In this document: positions 1 to 7,542 of the stretch, one piece after another
Layout: every line of letters starts with the position of its first letter
How positions within the stretch are numbered: position 1 is the first letter of the stretch
Origin: Streptomyces sp. LaPpAH-108
GTDB taxonomy: Bacteria; Actinomycetota; Actinomycetes; Streptomycetales; Streptomycetaceae
Assembly (NCBI RefSeq): GCF_000373625.1
Contig: NZ_KB891987.1
Span: 1,274,441-1,338,440 of the forward strand
Length of the DNA stretch: 64,000 nt
Direction: 5' to 3'
Position numbers and translations under genes: made by a program
Notes under the pieces: generated by a model
What the model saw: the letters and a program-made list of their open reading frames with translations, nothing else
What the model was told of the DNA's origin: nothing
The model's database searches: none

Positions 1-1
1 G

Positions 2-793
2 GCCGACGAGCTGGTCCAGATCCGCGGCGGCCGGGGCTACGAGACCGCCGAGTCGCTGGCGGCGCGCGGCGAGCGGGGCGTACCGGCCGAGCAGATGCTG
101 CGCGACCTGCGGATCAACCGCATCTTCGAGGGCTCGACCGAGATCATGCACCTGCTGATCGCACGCGAGGCCGTCGACGCCCACCTCTCGGTCGCCGGTG
201 ACCTCATCGACCCGGACACCTCCCTCCAGGACAAGGCGAAGGCGGCTGCCGACGCGGGCGTCTTCTACGCCAAGTGGCTCCCGAAGCTGGTCGCGGGCCC
301 GGGCCAACTCCCGTCCTCGTTCGGCGAGTTCAAGCACGGCATCGACCTGTCGGGCCATCTGCGCTTCGTGGAACGGCACGCCCGCAAGCTCGCCCGCGCC
401 ACCTTCTACGGCATGTCCCGCTGGCAGGGCCGCATGGAGACCAAGCAGGGCTTCCTCGGCCGCATCGTGGACATCGGCGCCGAACTCTTCGCCATGAGCG
501 CCGCCTGCGTCCGCGCCGAACGCCTGCGCCGCGAGGGCGACCACGGCCGCGAGGCCTACCAGCTCGCCGACGCCTTCTGCCACCAGTCCCGCCTCCGCGT
601 CGACGACCTCTTCACCCGCCTGTGGTCCAACACCGACGACCTGGACCGCAAGGTCGTCAAGAACGTCCTCAACGGCTCCTACGACTGGCTGGAGGACGGC
701 ATCCTCGACCCGTCGACGGACGGCCCGTGGATCGCGGACGCGACGCCCGGCCCGAGCAGGGAGCCGAGCGCCCGTCGTCCCTTCGGCGGGTGA
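2..793 (+). CDS. Acyl-CoA dehydrogenase, C-terminal part (5' end outside window)
   Basis: The reading frame is open from the first complete codon (base 2) to the stop at 791-793, so only about 263 C-terminal residues are present. The segment RDLRINRIFEGSTEIM is the signature near the flavin/substrate site of acyl-CoA dehydrogenases, and the preceding RGGRGYETAESL is typical of the long (about 600 aa or more) actinobacterial FadE-like enzymes. These use FAD to insert a trans-2 double bond into fatty acyl-CoA in beta-oxidation. The helical C-terminal extension after the signature fits the long subfamily. The gene ends 4 bp from the stop of the convergent vapC, leaving no room for a terminator. 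The substrate cannot be inferred. Confidence 0.85.
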   Translation, partial: ADELVQIRGGRGYETAESLAARGERGVPAEQMLRDLRINRIFEGSTEIMHLLIAREAVDAHLSVAGDLIDPDTSLQDKAKAAADAGVFYAKWLPKLVAGPGQLPSSFGEFKHGIDLSGHLRFVERHARKLARATFYGMSRWQGRMETKQGFLGRIVDIGAELFAMSAACVRAERLRREGDHGREAYQLADAFCHQSRLRVDDLFTRLWSNTDDLDRKVVKNVLNGSYDWLEDGILDPSTDGPWIADATPGPSREPSARRPFGG

Positions 794-797
794 CTCG

Positions 798-1217
798 CTA
801 GAGAGTGCCGGGTGGCATCAGCCACTGGGTCGGCTGCCCCGTGACCGACGCGATGGTCTCGAAGTCGTTGTCGTAATGGAGCACGGTGAGCCCCTGGAGC
901 TCGGCGGTCGCGGCGACCAGCAGGTCCACCGTGCCCGCCGAGCGGTGCTGTCCCTTGGCGGTGAGTTGCTCCTGCACCGCCCATGCGCGGGTCACGGCGC
1001 GGTCGTCGAGTGGCGTCCAGCCGAACAGAGTGTCGAGATCCGCGACTATCTGTTCACGGTCTTCGGCGCTCCTGGCGCTGTAGAGGAGTTCGATCTCGGT
1101 GACCGGGCAGCGTGCGATGAGACCCTCCTTCAGGGGGTTCTCCCACCGTGACCGGGCCTTTTCGCCAAGGATGCGGACCAGGGCGCTTGTGTCGACGAGG
1201 TAGCGGGCAGTCGTCAT
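798..1217 (-). CDS. vapC: VapC-like PIN-domain ribonuclease toxin
   Basis: 139-aa PIN-domain protein. The acidic metal-binding residues expected for the fold are visible: D9 in LVDTSAL, E41/E43 in VTEIELL, D98 in TVDLLVAATA and D116/D118 in HYDNDF. PIN toxins are Mg-dependent RNases held inactive by their antitoxin. The ATG at 1215-1217 overlaps the stop of the upstream antitoxin by 4 bp, so the two are translationally coupled. A longer reading frame runs upstream through the antitoxin in another frame and is not real. The RNA target is unknown. The pair sits alone between a fatty-acid gene and dxr, which suggests an acquired cassette. Confidence 0.88.
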   Translation of the reverse strand: MTTARYLVDTSALVRILGEKARSRWENPLKEGLIARCPVTEIELLYSARSAEDREQIVADLDTLFGWTPLDDRAVTRAWAVQEQLTAKGQHRSAGTVDLLVAATAELQGLTVLHYDNDFETIASVTGQPTQWLMPPGTL

Positions 1218-1423
1218 CGACGGTAGTTCCTCTTGTCCAGCAAGATGTCGAAGTCGCCCGCGTCGGCGCGAGCGGCCAGTCGCGCCAGCGCCAGCGCCCG
1301 CTTCTTGCGCTCGACGCCCTCCTTCAAGGCGGCCGTCACGGTGTCCTTCTTGGTCTTCGTGCCGAACGCTATGGCCGCGTCCGCCAGCAGCTGCTCGTCG
1401 ATGTCGATCAGGGTCTTGGCCAT
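1214..1423 (-). CDS. vapB: VapB-like antitoxin
   Basis: 69-aa protein directly upstream of the PIN toxin, overlapping it by 4 bp. It begins MAKTLIDIDEQLLADAA, the short beta-strand plus helix of ribbon-helix-helix VapB antitoxins (DUF2191 type). Its C-terminal half is charged and ends in LLDKRNYRR, the flexible part that usually occupies the toxin active site. A GGAGAG ribosome site lies about 8 nt before the ATG. Such antitoxins bind their own promoter, and two direct repeats that could be the operator lie just upstream (1436-1466). The family call rests on size, N-terminal pattern and linkage. Confidence 0.82.
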   Translation of the reverse strand: MAKTLIDIDEQLLADAAIAFGTKTKKDTVTAALKEGVERKKRALALARLAARADAGDFDILLDKRNYRR

Positions 1424-1435
1424 GACTGCACTCTC

Positions 1436-1466
1436 CGTATATCCAGAGGACGGACTCGTATATCCA
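1436..1466 (-). promoter_or_regulatory. Direct-repeat operator candidate for vapBC
   Basis: CGTATATCCA occurs twice (1436-1445 and 1457-1466), 21 bp apart or two helical turns, immediately upstream of vapB. Read toward vapB this is TGGATATACG twice. Sites on one face of the helix would suit cooperative binding by a ribbon-helix-helix antitoxin. The AT-rich core stands out in this GC-rich sequence. Binding itself is inferred. Confidence 0.55.
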
Positions 1467-1536
1467 TAGTAGCCCGGCGAAGGACATCACCCACCCGGGA
1501 ACCGGACGCGCTGTCCATCCCGTCCTCGCGGGCGGA

Positions 1537-1548
1537 CACAATAGGTGG
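1537..1548 (+). promoter_or_regulatory. Possible -10 box giving a leaderless dxr mRNA
   Basis: CACAAT (1537-1542) ends 6 nt before the dxr ATG. AGGTGG lies directly against the ATG, too close to act as a Shine-Dalgarno site. No good -35 is visible, so the call is weak. Confidence 0.3.
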
Positions 1549-2817
1549 ATGACCGACAGTCTTGTCAGCCCCGTGCCTCTCGCCGATCCGCATCTGGTGT
1601 ACGACCCGCTTCCCGGTGGCGGGCCGAAGGATGTGGTGATTCTCGGGTCCACCGGGTCGATCGGCACGCAGGCGATCGACCTCGTGCTGCGTAATCCCGA
1701 CCGTTTCCGGGTGACCGCGCTGTCCGCCAACGGCGGGCGGGCGGCGCTGCTCGCCGAGCAGGCGTACCGGCTGCGGGTGCGGACCGTGGCGGTGGCGCGC
1801 GAGGACGCCGTACCGGAACTGCGCGAGGCGCTGGCCGGGCACTACGGCACCGAGCCGCTGCCGGAGATCCTGGCCGGGCCCGACGCGGCTGCCCAGCTCG
1901 CCGCCTCCGACTGCCACACCGTGCTGAACGGCATCACCGGCTCGATCGGTCTCGCGCCGACCCTGGCCGCCCTGGAGGCGGGCCGCACCCTCGCGCTCGC
2001 CAACAAGGAGTCGCTGATCGTCGGCGGCCCGCTGGTCAAGGCGCTGGCCAAGCCGGGGCAGATCATCCCGGTGGACTCCGAGCACGCCGCCCTCTTCCAG
2101 GCCCTGGCCGCAGGCACCCGCGCCGACGTCCGCAAGCTGGTCGTCACCGCCTCCGGCGGCCCCTTCCGCGGCCGTACGAAGAGCGAGCTGGCGAACGTCA
2201 CGGTCGCCGACGCCCTCGCCCACCCCACCTGGGCCATGGGCCCGGTCATCACCGTCAACTCCGCGACCCTCGTCAACAAGGGCCTGGAAGTCATCGAGGC
2301 GCACCTCCTCTACGACATTTCCTTCGACCACATTGAGGTGGTCGTGCATCCCCAGTCGTATGTCCACTCGATGATCGAGTTCACCGACGGCTCCACGATC
2401 GCCCAGGCGACGCCCCCCGACATGGGCGGGCCCATCGCCATCGGCCTGGGCTGGCCCGAGCGCGTCCCCGACGCCGCCCCGGCCTTCGACTGGAGCAAGG
2501 CGTCCACCTGGGAATTCTTCCCGCTGGACAACGACGCCTTCCCCTCGGTGAACCTCGCCCGGCACGTGGGACGGCTCGCGGGGACCGCCCCGGCGGTGTT
2601 CAATGCCGCCAACGAGGAGTGCGTCGCCGCCTTCCTGAACGGCGCGCTGCCCTTCAACGGGATCATGGAGACCGTCACCCGGGTCGTCGAGGAACACGGC
2701 ACCCCGGTACCGGGAACCTCGCTCACGGTGTCGGACGTCCTCGAAGCGGAGACCTGGGCCCGCGCCCGGGCCCGCGAACTGACAGCCACGACGGCGACCG
2801 CGGAGGCGCGTGCATGA
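1549..2817 (+). CDS. dxr: 1-deoxy-D-xylulose 5-phosphate reductoisomerase
   Basis: Converts 1-deoxy-D-xylulose 5-phosphate to 2-C-methyl-D-erythritol 4-phosphate with NADPH, the committed step of the MEP isoprenoid pathway and the target of fosmidomycin. The 422-aa protein has the nucleotide-binding loop GSTGSIG at residues 33-39, the metal/substrate motif DSEHAALFQ near residue 184, and the substrate-loop region around [20 protein letters not shown]. The N-terminal extension of about 25 residues before the Rossmann strand is longer than in E. coli. The stop codon overlaps the start of the M50 protease gene (ATGA), so the two are co-translated. ispG of the same pathway follows one gene later. 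Confidence 0.96.
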   Translation: MTDSLVSPVPLADPHLVYDPLPGGGPKDVVILGSTGSIGTQAIDLVLRNPDRFRVTALSANGGRAALLAEQAYRLRVRTVAVAREDAVPELREALAGHYGTEPLPEILAGPDAAAQLAASDCHTVLNGITGSIGLAPTLAALEAGRTLALANKESLIVGGPLVKALAKPGQIIPVDSEHAALFQALAAGTRADVRKLVVTASGGPFRGRTKSELANVTVADALAHPTWAMGPVITVNSATLVNKGLEVIEAHLLYDISFDHIEVVVHPQSYVHSMIEFTDGSTIAQATPPDMGGPIAIGLGWPERVPDAAPAFDWSKASTWEFFPLDNDAFPSVNLARHVGRLAGTAPAVFNAANEECVAAFLNGALPFNGIMETVTRVVEEHGTPVPGTSLTVSDVLEAETWARARARELTATTATAEARA

Positions 2818-4118
2818 CGACCTTGATGTTCATCCTCGGCATAGCGGTCTTCGCGGTCGGCCTGCTCGTCTCGATCGCCTGGCACGAGCTGGGGCACCTC
2901 TCCACCGCCAAGCTCTTCGGCATCCGCGTCCCGCAGTACATGGTCGGCTTCGGCCCCACCATCTGGTCGCGGCACAAGGGCGACACCGAGTACGGCATCA
3001 AGGCCGTCCCGCTCGGCGGCTACATCCGCATGATCGGCATGTTCCCGCCGGACGACGCGGGCCGGGTCTCCGCCCGCTCCACCTCCCCGTGGCGCGGCAT
3101 GATCGAGGACGCCCGCTCGGCGGCCTTCGAGGAGCTCCAGCCCGGTGACGAGACGCGCATGTTCTACACGCGCAAGCCGTGGAAACGCGTCATCGTCATG
3201 TTCGCCGGCCCCTTCATGAACCTGATCCTCGCGGTCGGCCTGTTCTTCACCGTGCTCATGGGCTTCGGCATCCAGCAGCAGACCAACACGGTCGCCTCGG
3301 TCTCGCCCTGTGTCATCGCGCAGAGCCAGCACCGCGACACCTGCAGGAAGTCCGACCCGGCCTCCCCGGCCGAGGCCGCCGGGCTCAAGGCGCACGACAA
3401 GATCCTCTCCTTCGACGGCAAGCCGACCAAGGACTGGAACACGCTGTCCGACCTCATCCGTGACAGCGCGGGCAGGAGCGTCCCGATCCTGGTCGAGCGC
3501 GACGGCAAGCAGCTCACCCTGCACGCCACCATCGCCACCAACCAGGTCGCCAAGAAGGACGCGAGCGGCACCTACGTCCAGGGGGAGTACGTCAAGGCGG
3601 GCTTCCTCGGCTTCAGCGCCGCCACCGGCGTCGTCCAGCTCGGCTTCGGCGACTCGGTGGTCTGGATGGGCGACCAGGTCGGCAACGCGGTGGACTCCCT
3701 CGTCGCGCTGCCCGGCAAGATCCCGGCCCTGTGGAACGCCGCCTTCGGCGACGGCCCGCGCGAGCCGGACTCCCCGATGGGCATCGTCGGCGCCGCCCGC
3801 GTCACCGGCGAGATCGCCACGCTGGACATCCCGGCCTCCCAGCAGGTCGCGATGTTCGTGTTCGTGCTCGCCGGGTTCAACCTCTCGCTGTTCCTCTTCA
3901 ACATGCTCCCGCTGCTCCCGCTCGACGGCGGGCACATCGCGGGCGCGCTGTGGGAGTCGCTGCGGCGCAACCTCGCCCGGGTGCTGCGCCGCCCCGACCC
4001 GGGCCCCTTCGACGTGGCCAAGCTGATGCCGGTGGCCTACGTCGTGGCGGGCATCTTCGTCTGCTTCACGCTTCTCGTGCTGATCGCGGACGTGGTGAAC
4101 CCGGTCAAGATCTCCTAG
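2814..4118 (+). CDS. Site-2 intramembrane zinc metalloprotease (RseP/Rip1-like, M50)
   Basis: 434-aa membrane protease. The zinc site HELGH is at residues 24-28 inside the first membrane helix, and the second conserved motif ([10 protein letters not shown], near residue 370) lies in a late membrane helix. A PDZ domain lies between ([19 protein letters not shown]), and a fourth helix ends the protein. Family members cut transmembrane anti-sigma factors after a first cleavage has removed the outer domain, releasing ECF sigma factors. The ATG overlaps the dxr stop by 4 bp, whereas a longer upstream frame has no ribosome site. A hairpin terminator follows at 4134. Actual substrates are not predictable from this sequence. 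Confidence 0.93.
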   Translation: MTTLMFILGIAVFAVGLLVSIAWHELGHLSTAKLFGIRVPQYMVGFGPTIWSRHKGDTEYGIKAVPLGGYIRMIGMFPPDDAGRVSARSTSPWRGMIEDARSAAFEELQPGDETRMFYTRKPWKRVIVMFAGPFMNLILAVGLFFTVLMGFGIQQQTNTVASVSPCVIAQSQHRDTCRKSDPASPAEAAGLKAHDKILSFDGKPTKDWNTLSDLIRDSAGRSVPILVERDGKQLTLHATIATNQVAKKDASGTYVQGEYVKAGFLGFSAATGVVQLGFGDSVVWMGDQVGNAVDSLVALPGKIPALWNAAFGDGPREPDSPMGIVGAARVTGEIATLDIPASQQVAMFVFVLAGFNLSLFLFNMLPLLPLDGGHIAGALWESLRRNLARVLRRPDPGPFDVAKLMPVAYVVAGIFVCFTLLVLIADVVNPVKIS

Positions 4119-4133
4119 CGGTACGGCACCCCG

Positions 4134-4168
4134 AAGGCGGCCCGGAGCGTTCAGCTCCGGGCCGTCTT
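4134..4168 (+). terminator. Hairpin terminator after the M50 protease gene
   Basis: 15-bp stem (4134-4148 with 4154-4168, one G-U pair), 5-nt loop, core GGCCCGGAGC/GCTCCGGGCC. It separates dxr-protease from ispG, implying a separate ispG promoter. Confidence 0.75.
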
Positions 4169-4290
4169 CCATTGAGTGGGTTTGCCGGGTGGGATGTGCT
4201 CGCCCGGCGGCCCGTACCGTAATCTCAGAGCCTGGAGCCCGGCGTTTCATGGGGCCGGATCTTCATCCACGACTTGGGGTTGCACAGCAG

Positions 4291-5457
4291 ATGACTGCGA
4301 TTTCTCTCGGTATGCCGTCCATCCCGACCAAGATCGCCGAGCGTCGCAAGAGCCGGCAGATCCAGGTCGGCACCGTCGCGGTCGGCGGCGACGCCCCCGT
4401 CTCGGTGCAGTCCATGACGACGACGCGTACGTCGGACATCGGGTCGACGTTGCAGCAGATCGCGGAGCTGACGGCGTCGGGCTGCCAGATCGTGCGGGTG
4501 GCGTGTCCGACGCAGGACGACGCGGACGCGCTGGCGACGATCGCCCGCAAGTCGCAGATCCCGGTGATCGCGGACATCCACTTCCAGCCGAAGTACGTCT
4601 TCGCGGCGATCGAGGCGGGGTGTGCGGCGGTCCGGGTGAACCCGGGCAACATCAAGCAGTTCGACGACAAGGTCAAGGAGATCGCGCGGGCGGCGAAGGA
4701 CCACGGCACCCCGATCCGCATCGGCGTGAACGCGGGCTCGCTGGACCGCCGCCTCCTCCAGAAGTACGGCAAGGCGACCCCCGAGGCGCTGGTGGAGTCG
4801 GCGCTGTGGGAGGCGTCCCTTTTCGAGGAGCACGATTTCCGGGACATCAAGATCTCGGTGAAGCACAACGACCCGGTCGTGATGATCGAGGCGTACCGTC
4901 AGCTGGCCGCGCAGTGCGACTACCCGCTCCACCTGGGTGTGACGGAGGCGGGTCCGGCGTTCCAGGGCACGATCAAGTCGGCGGTCGCCTTCGGCGCCCT
5001 GCTCTCCCAGGGCATCGGTGACACGATCCGCGTCTCCCTGTCGGCCCCGCCCGCCGAGGAGGTCAAGGTGGGCCTCCAGATCCTGGAGTCCCTGAACCTG
5101 AAGCAGCGCGGCCTGGAGATCGTCTCCTGCCCGTCCTGCGGCCGTGCCCAGGTGGACGTGTACAAGCTGGCCGAGGAGGTCACCGCGGGCCTGACCGGCA
5201 TGGAGGTCCCGTTGCGCGTCGCGGTCATGGGCTGCGTCGTGAACGGCCCCGGGCAGGGAGGCGAGGCCCGCGAGGCCGACCTCGGCGTCGCCTCCGGCAA
5301 CGGCAAGGGCCAGATCTTCGTCAAGGGCGAGGTAATCAAGACCGTCCCGGAGTCGAAGATCGTAGAAACCCTCATCGAAGAAGCCATGAAGCTCGCCGAA
5401 CAGATGCAGGACGAGGGCGTCGAGTCAGGCGAACCGACGGTAGCGGTAGCAGGCTGA
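4291..5457 (+). CDS. ispG: 4-hydroxy-3-methylbut-2-enyl diphosphate synthase (IspG/GcpE)
   Basis: 388-aa [4Fe-4S] enzyme of the MEP pathway that reductively opens methylerythritol cyclodiphosphate to HMBPP. Cluster ligands are visible: C280 and C283 in CPSCGR, and C315 in [10 protein letters not shown]. In the family the fourth ligand is the Glu of NGPGE, seven residues after the last Cys. Here three residues (Q-G-G, bases 5254-5262) are inserted, so the Glu is E325, ten residues after C315. The start [12 protein letters not shown] is chosen from remembered Streptomyces homologues; an upstream in-frame ATG at 4189 has no support. Codons in the last 100 bp are less GC-biased (GTAGAAACC, GTAGCGGTAGCA). 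Confidence 0.95.
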   Translation: MTAISLGMPSIPTKIAERRKSRQIQVGTVAVGGDAPVSVQSMTTTRTSDIGSTLQQIAELTASGCQIVRVACPTQDDADALATIARKSQIPVIADIHFQPKYVFAAIEAGCAAVRVNPGNIKQFDDKVKEIARAAKDHGTPIRIGVNAGSLDRRLLQKYGKATPEALVESALWEASLFEEHDFRDIKISVKHNDPVVMIEAYRQLAAQCDYPLHLGVTEAGPAFQGTIKSAVAFGALLSQGIGDTIRVSLSAPPAEEVKVGLQILESLNLKQRGLEIVSCPSCGRAQVDVYKLAEEVTAGLTGMEVPLRVAVMGCVVNGPGQGGEAREADLGVASGNGKGQIFVKGEVIKTVPESKIVETLIEEAMKLAEQMQDEGVESGEPTVAVAG

Positions 5458-5475
5458 GAAGCTTCGCAAGCCAAC

Positions 5476-5506
5476 GAGGGGGGGTAGGCCGCAGGCTACC
5501 CCCCTC
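5476..5506 (+). terminator. Strong hairpin terminator after ispG
   Basis: GAGGGGGGGTAGGCC, loop GCA, GGCTACCCCCCTC: a 13-bp stem with two bulged bases. It starts 19 nt after the ispG stop. Confidence 0.8.
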
Positions 5507-5515
5507 AGTGGCACG

Positions 5516-5880
5516 GGCACCCCGCACCGATTCGACAGGGCTCAGCCACAGAGGGGGCGCGGGGAACGGCGCGACCAGCCACGCAAGCCCCGCAGCCGCG
5601 CACGCACCTGCACCCGCAGGCGGGATGGCGCACCCCGGCACACCGCACCGATTCGACAGGCCTCAGCCCCAGAGGGGGCGCGGGGAACTGCGCGATCAAC
5701 CACGCACGGCCCGCAGCCGCGCACGCACCCGCCCCCGCAGGTGGGATGGCGCGCCCCGGCACACCGCACCGATTCGACAGGCCTCAGCCCCAGAGGGGGC
5801 GCGGGGAACTGCGCGATCAACCACGCAAGGCCCGCAGCCGCGCACGCACCCGCCCCCGCAAGCTGGACCGCGCACCCGAC
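5516..5880. repeat. Three tandem 121-bp repeats in the ispG-GNAT intergenic region
   Basis: The anchor GCACCGATTCGACAG starts at 5524, 5645 and 5766, an exact 121-bp period. Copies 2 and 3 are nearly identical and copy 1 is more diverged. Each copy contains GGGGGCGCGGGGAACTGCGCG (or ...GAACGGCGCG), which I recognise from memory as a dispersed intergenic element common in Streptomyces. No start codon with a ribosome site or coding pattern supports a protein. The 5458-5988 stretch has no gene; besides this array it holds the ispG terminator and the leader of the next gene. Confidence 0.85.
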
Positions 5881-5988
5881 ACAGCCCCGCCAGGCACCCG
5901 CTCCCGAGCTGACCGACGTACACCCAAGCAGCGCAGCGACACCGCAGTTATAGTTCGGGGACCAGCGAACCTCTCAGGATGAGACCCC

Positions 5989-6837
5989 GTGCTGACCCAG
6001 ACCACCTCCCGGGTGCTCGACCCCGGCGACCTCGACGCCGCGCTCGCCGTTCTCGACCGCGAGCCGGTCGCGAACGCCTTCGTGACCGCCCGCGTCCAGA
6101 TCGCCGGTCTCGACCCCTGGCGGCTGGGCGGCGAGATGTGGGGCTGGTACGAGGACGGCATCCTGACCTCGCTGTGCTACGCGGGCGCCAACCTGGTCCC
6201 CATCTGCGCCACCCCCCGCGCCGTCCGCGCCTTCGCCGACCGCGCCCGCCGGGCGGGCCGCCGCTGCTCCTCCATCGTCGGCCCCGCCGGAGCCACCGCC
6301 GAGCTGTGGCGCCTGCTGGAGCCCCACTGGGGCCCGGCCCGCGAGATCCGCGCCCACCAGCCGCTGATGGTCACCGACCGGATGCCCGCCGACATCGCAC
6401 CCGACCCGTACGTCCGCCGCATCCGCAAGGACGAGGTGGACACGGTCATGCCGGCCTGCGTGGCGATGTTCACCGAGGAGGTCGGCGTCTCCCCGCTGGC
6501 GGGCGACGGCGGCCTCCTTTACCAGGCCCGGGTCGCCGAACTGGTCGGCGCGGGCCGCTCCTTCGCCCGCCTCGACGAGCACGGCAACGTCGTCTTCAAG
6601 GCGGAGATCGGCGCGGCGACCCCCCGCGCCTGCCAGATCCAGGGCGTCTGGGTCGCCCCCGAGTACCGGGGCCAGGGCCTGGCCGCCCCCGGCATGGCCG
6701 CCGTCCTGCGGTACGCGCTCGCCGACGTGGCCCCGGTCGTCAGCCTCTACGTGAACGACTTCAACACCGCCGCCCGCCGCACCTACCGCCGCGTCGGCTT
6801 CCAGGAGGTCGGCGCGTTCATGAGCGTGCTGTTCTGA
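5989..6837 (+). CDS. GNAT-family N-acetyltransferase with DUF4081-like N-terminal domain
   Basis: 282-aa protein starting at GTG 5989, with AGGATGAG 7-14 nt upstream. The C-terminal half holds the GNAT acetyl-CoA loop: VWVAPEYRGQGLAAPGM fits V-x-P-x-x-R-x-x-G, followed by SLYVNDFNTAARRTYRRVGF, the usual late strand-helix of the fold. The N-terminal half (about residues 1-140) resembles the DUF4081 domain attached to such enzymes in actinobacteria. GNAT enzymes move an acetyl group from acetyl-CoA to an amine on a small molecule or protein; the acceptor here is unknown. A second, unrelated GNAT follows 97 bp downstream. Confidence 0.85.
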   Translation: MLTQTTSRVLDPGDLDAALAVLDREPVANAFVTARVQIAGLDPWRLGGEMWGWYEDGILTSLCYAGANLVPICATPRAVRAFADRARRAGRRCSSIVGPAGATAELWRLLEPHWGPAREIRAHQPLMVTDRMPADIAPDPYVRRIRKDEVDTVMPACVAMFTEEVGVSPLAGDGGLLYQARVAELVGAGRSFARLDEHGNVVFKAEIGAATPRACQIQGVWVAPEYRGQGLAAPGMAAVLRYALADVAPVVSLYVNDFNTAARRTYRRVGFQEVGAFMSVLF

Positions 6838-6922
6838 GCGGACACCCGTGAGCCCGCCACCGTCCCGCCCCCGGGGCTCCGGGCGCAGGCCCCGCTCGCC
6901 CCACCCGCCGTACACGCCCCTG

Positions 6923-6934
6923 TACGCTCCCCGC
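6923..6934 (+). promoter_or_regulatory. Possible -10 box for a leaderless GNAT mRNA
   Basis: TACGCT at 6923-6928 ends 6 nt before the ATG of the next gene, and no purine-rich ribosome site precedes that ATG. This is the arrangement of leaderless transcripts, common in Streptomyces. No clear -35 was found. Confidence 0.35.
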
Positions 6935-7465
6935 ATGGACCTCGTGATCGGCCCCCTGGACCTCGGCGCCCGTGTCGACGAGGCGCTGGCGGTCCAAGCC
7001 GTCGCCTTCGGCCTCGGCCCCGACGAGGTGGCCGTACGCCGCCAGATCGTCCAGCGCCACATGCAGTTCCCCGGCGCCCGCGCCCTCGGCGCCCTCGCGG
7101 CCGGACGGCTGGTCGGCTTCGTCTACGGGATGCCCAACTCCCGTACGCACTGGTGGTCCACGGTCGTCGAGCCCTATCTGCGCGCGCAGGGCACCGACTT
7201 CTGGCTGGACGACGCCTTCGTCATCACCGAGCTGCACGTCCACCCCGAGCACCAGAACCGGGGCATCGGCCGCCACCTGATCACCGCGATCACCGACAGC
7301 GCCGCCGAACCCCGCTCGATCCTCTCCGCGATCGACACCGACAGCCCCGCCCGCGGCCTGTACCACTCCCTCGGCTACACCGACCTCGCCCGCCGCGTCC
7401 ACTTCCCGAGCGCGCCCCGCCCCTACGCCGTGATGGGCGCCCCGCTGCCCCTGCTGCGCCCATAA
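6935..7465 (+). CDS. GNAT-family N-acetyltransferase
   Basis: 176-aa single-domain acetyltransferase. The acetyl-CoA binding pattern is clear in ITELHVHPEHQNRGIGRHLI (Q/R-x-x-G-x-G/A), followed by the late strand LSAIDTDSPARGLYHSLGY. The ATG at 6935 is preferred to an upstream in-frame start at 6848 because the extra 29 residues are low-complexity Pro/Arg/Ser and not domain-like. No Shine-Dalgarno sequence is visible, so the message may be leaderless. It lies in the same direction as the larger GNAT gene and proS. Substrate unknown. Confidence 0.85.
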   Translation: MDLVIGPLDLGARVDEALAVQAVAFGLGPDEVAVRRQIVQRHMQFPGARALGALAAGRLVGFVYGMPNSRTHWWSTVVEPYLRAQGTDFWLDDAFVITELHVHPEHQNRGIGRHLITAITDSAAEPRSILSAIDTDSPARGLYHSLGYTDLARRVHFPSAPRPYAVMGAPLPLLRP

Positions 7466-7542
7466 CCGATTTCCACCGGCACCCGCCGCCCGGCTAACCT
7501 CCTGTGCCATCACCTCATTTTTCCGGCAGGAGTACGAGAACC

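Noticed and set aside
1218..1730. N-terminal extension of VapC through the antitoxin gene
   Set aside because: Out of frame with vapB, runs into dxr, low-complexity; the 4-bp overlapping ATG is the standard arrangement.
5516..5880. CRISPR array
   Set aside because: Units are 121 bp and almost wholly conserved with no unique spacers; no cas genes nearby.
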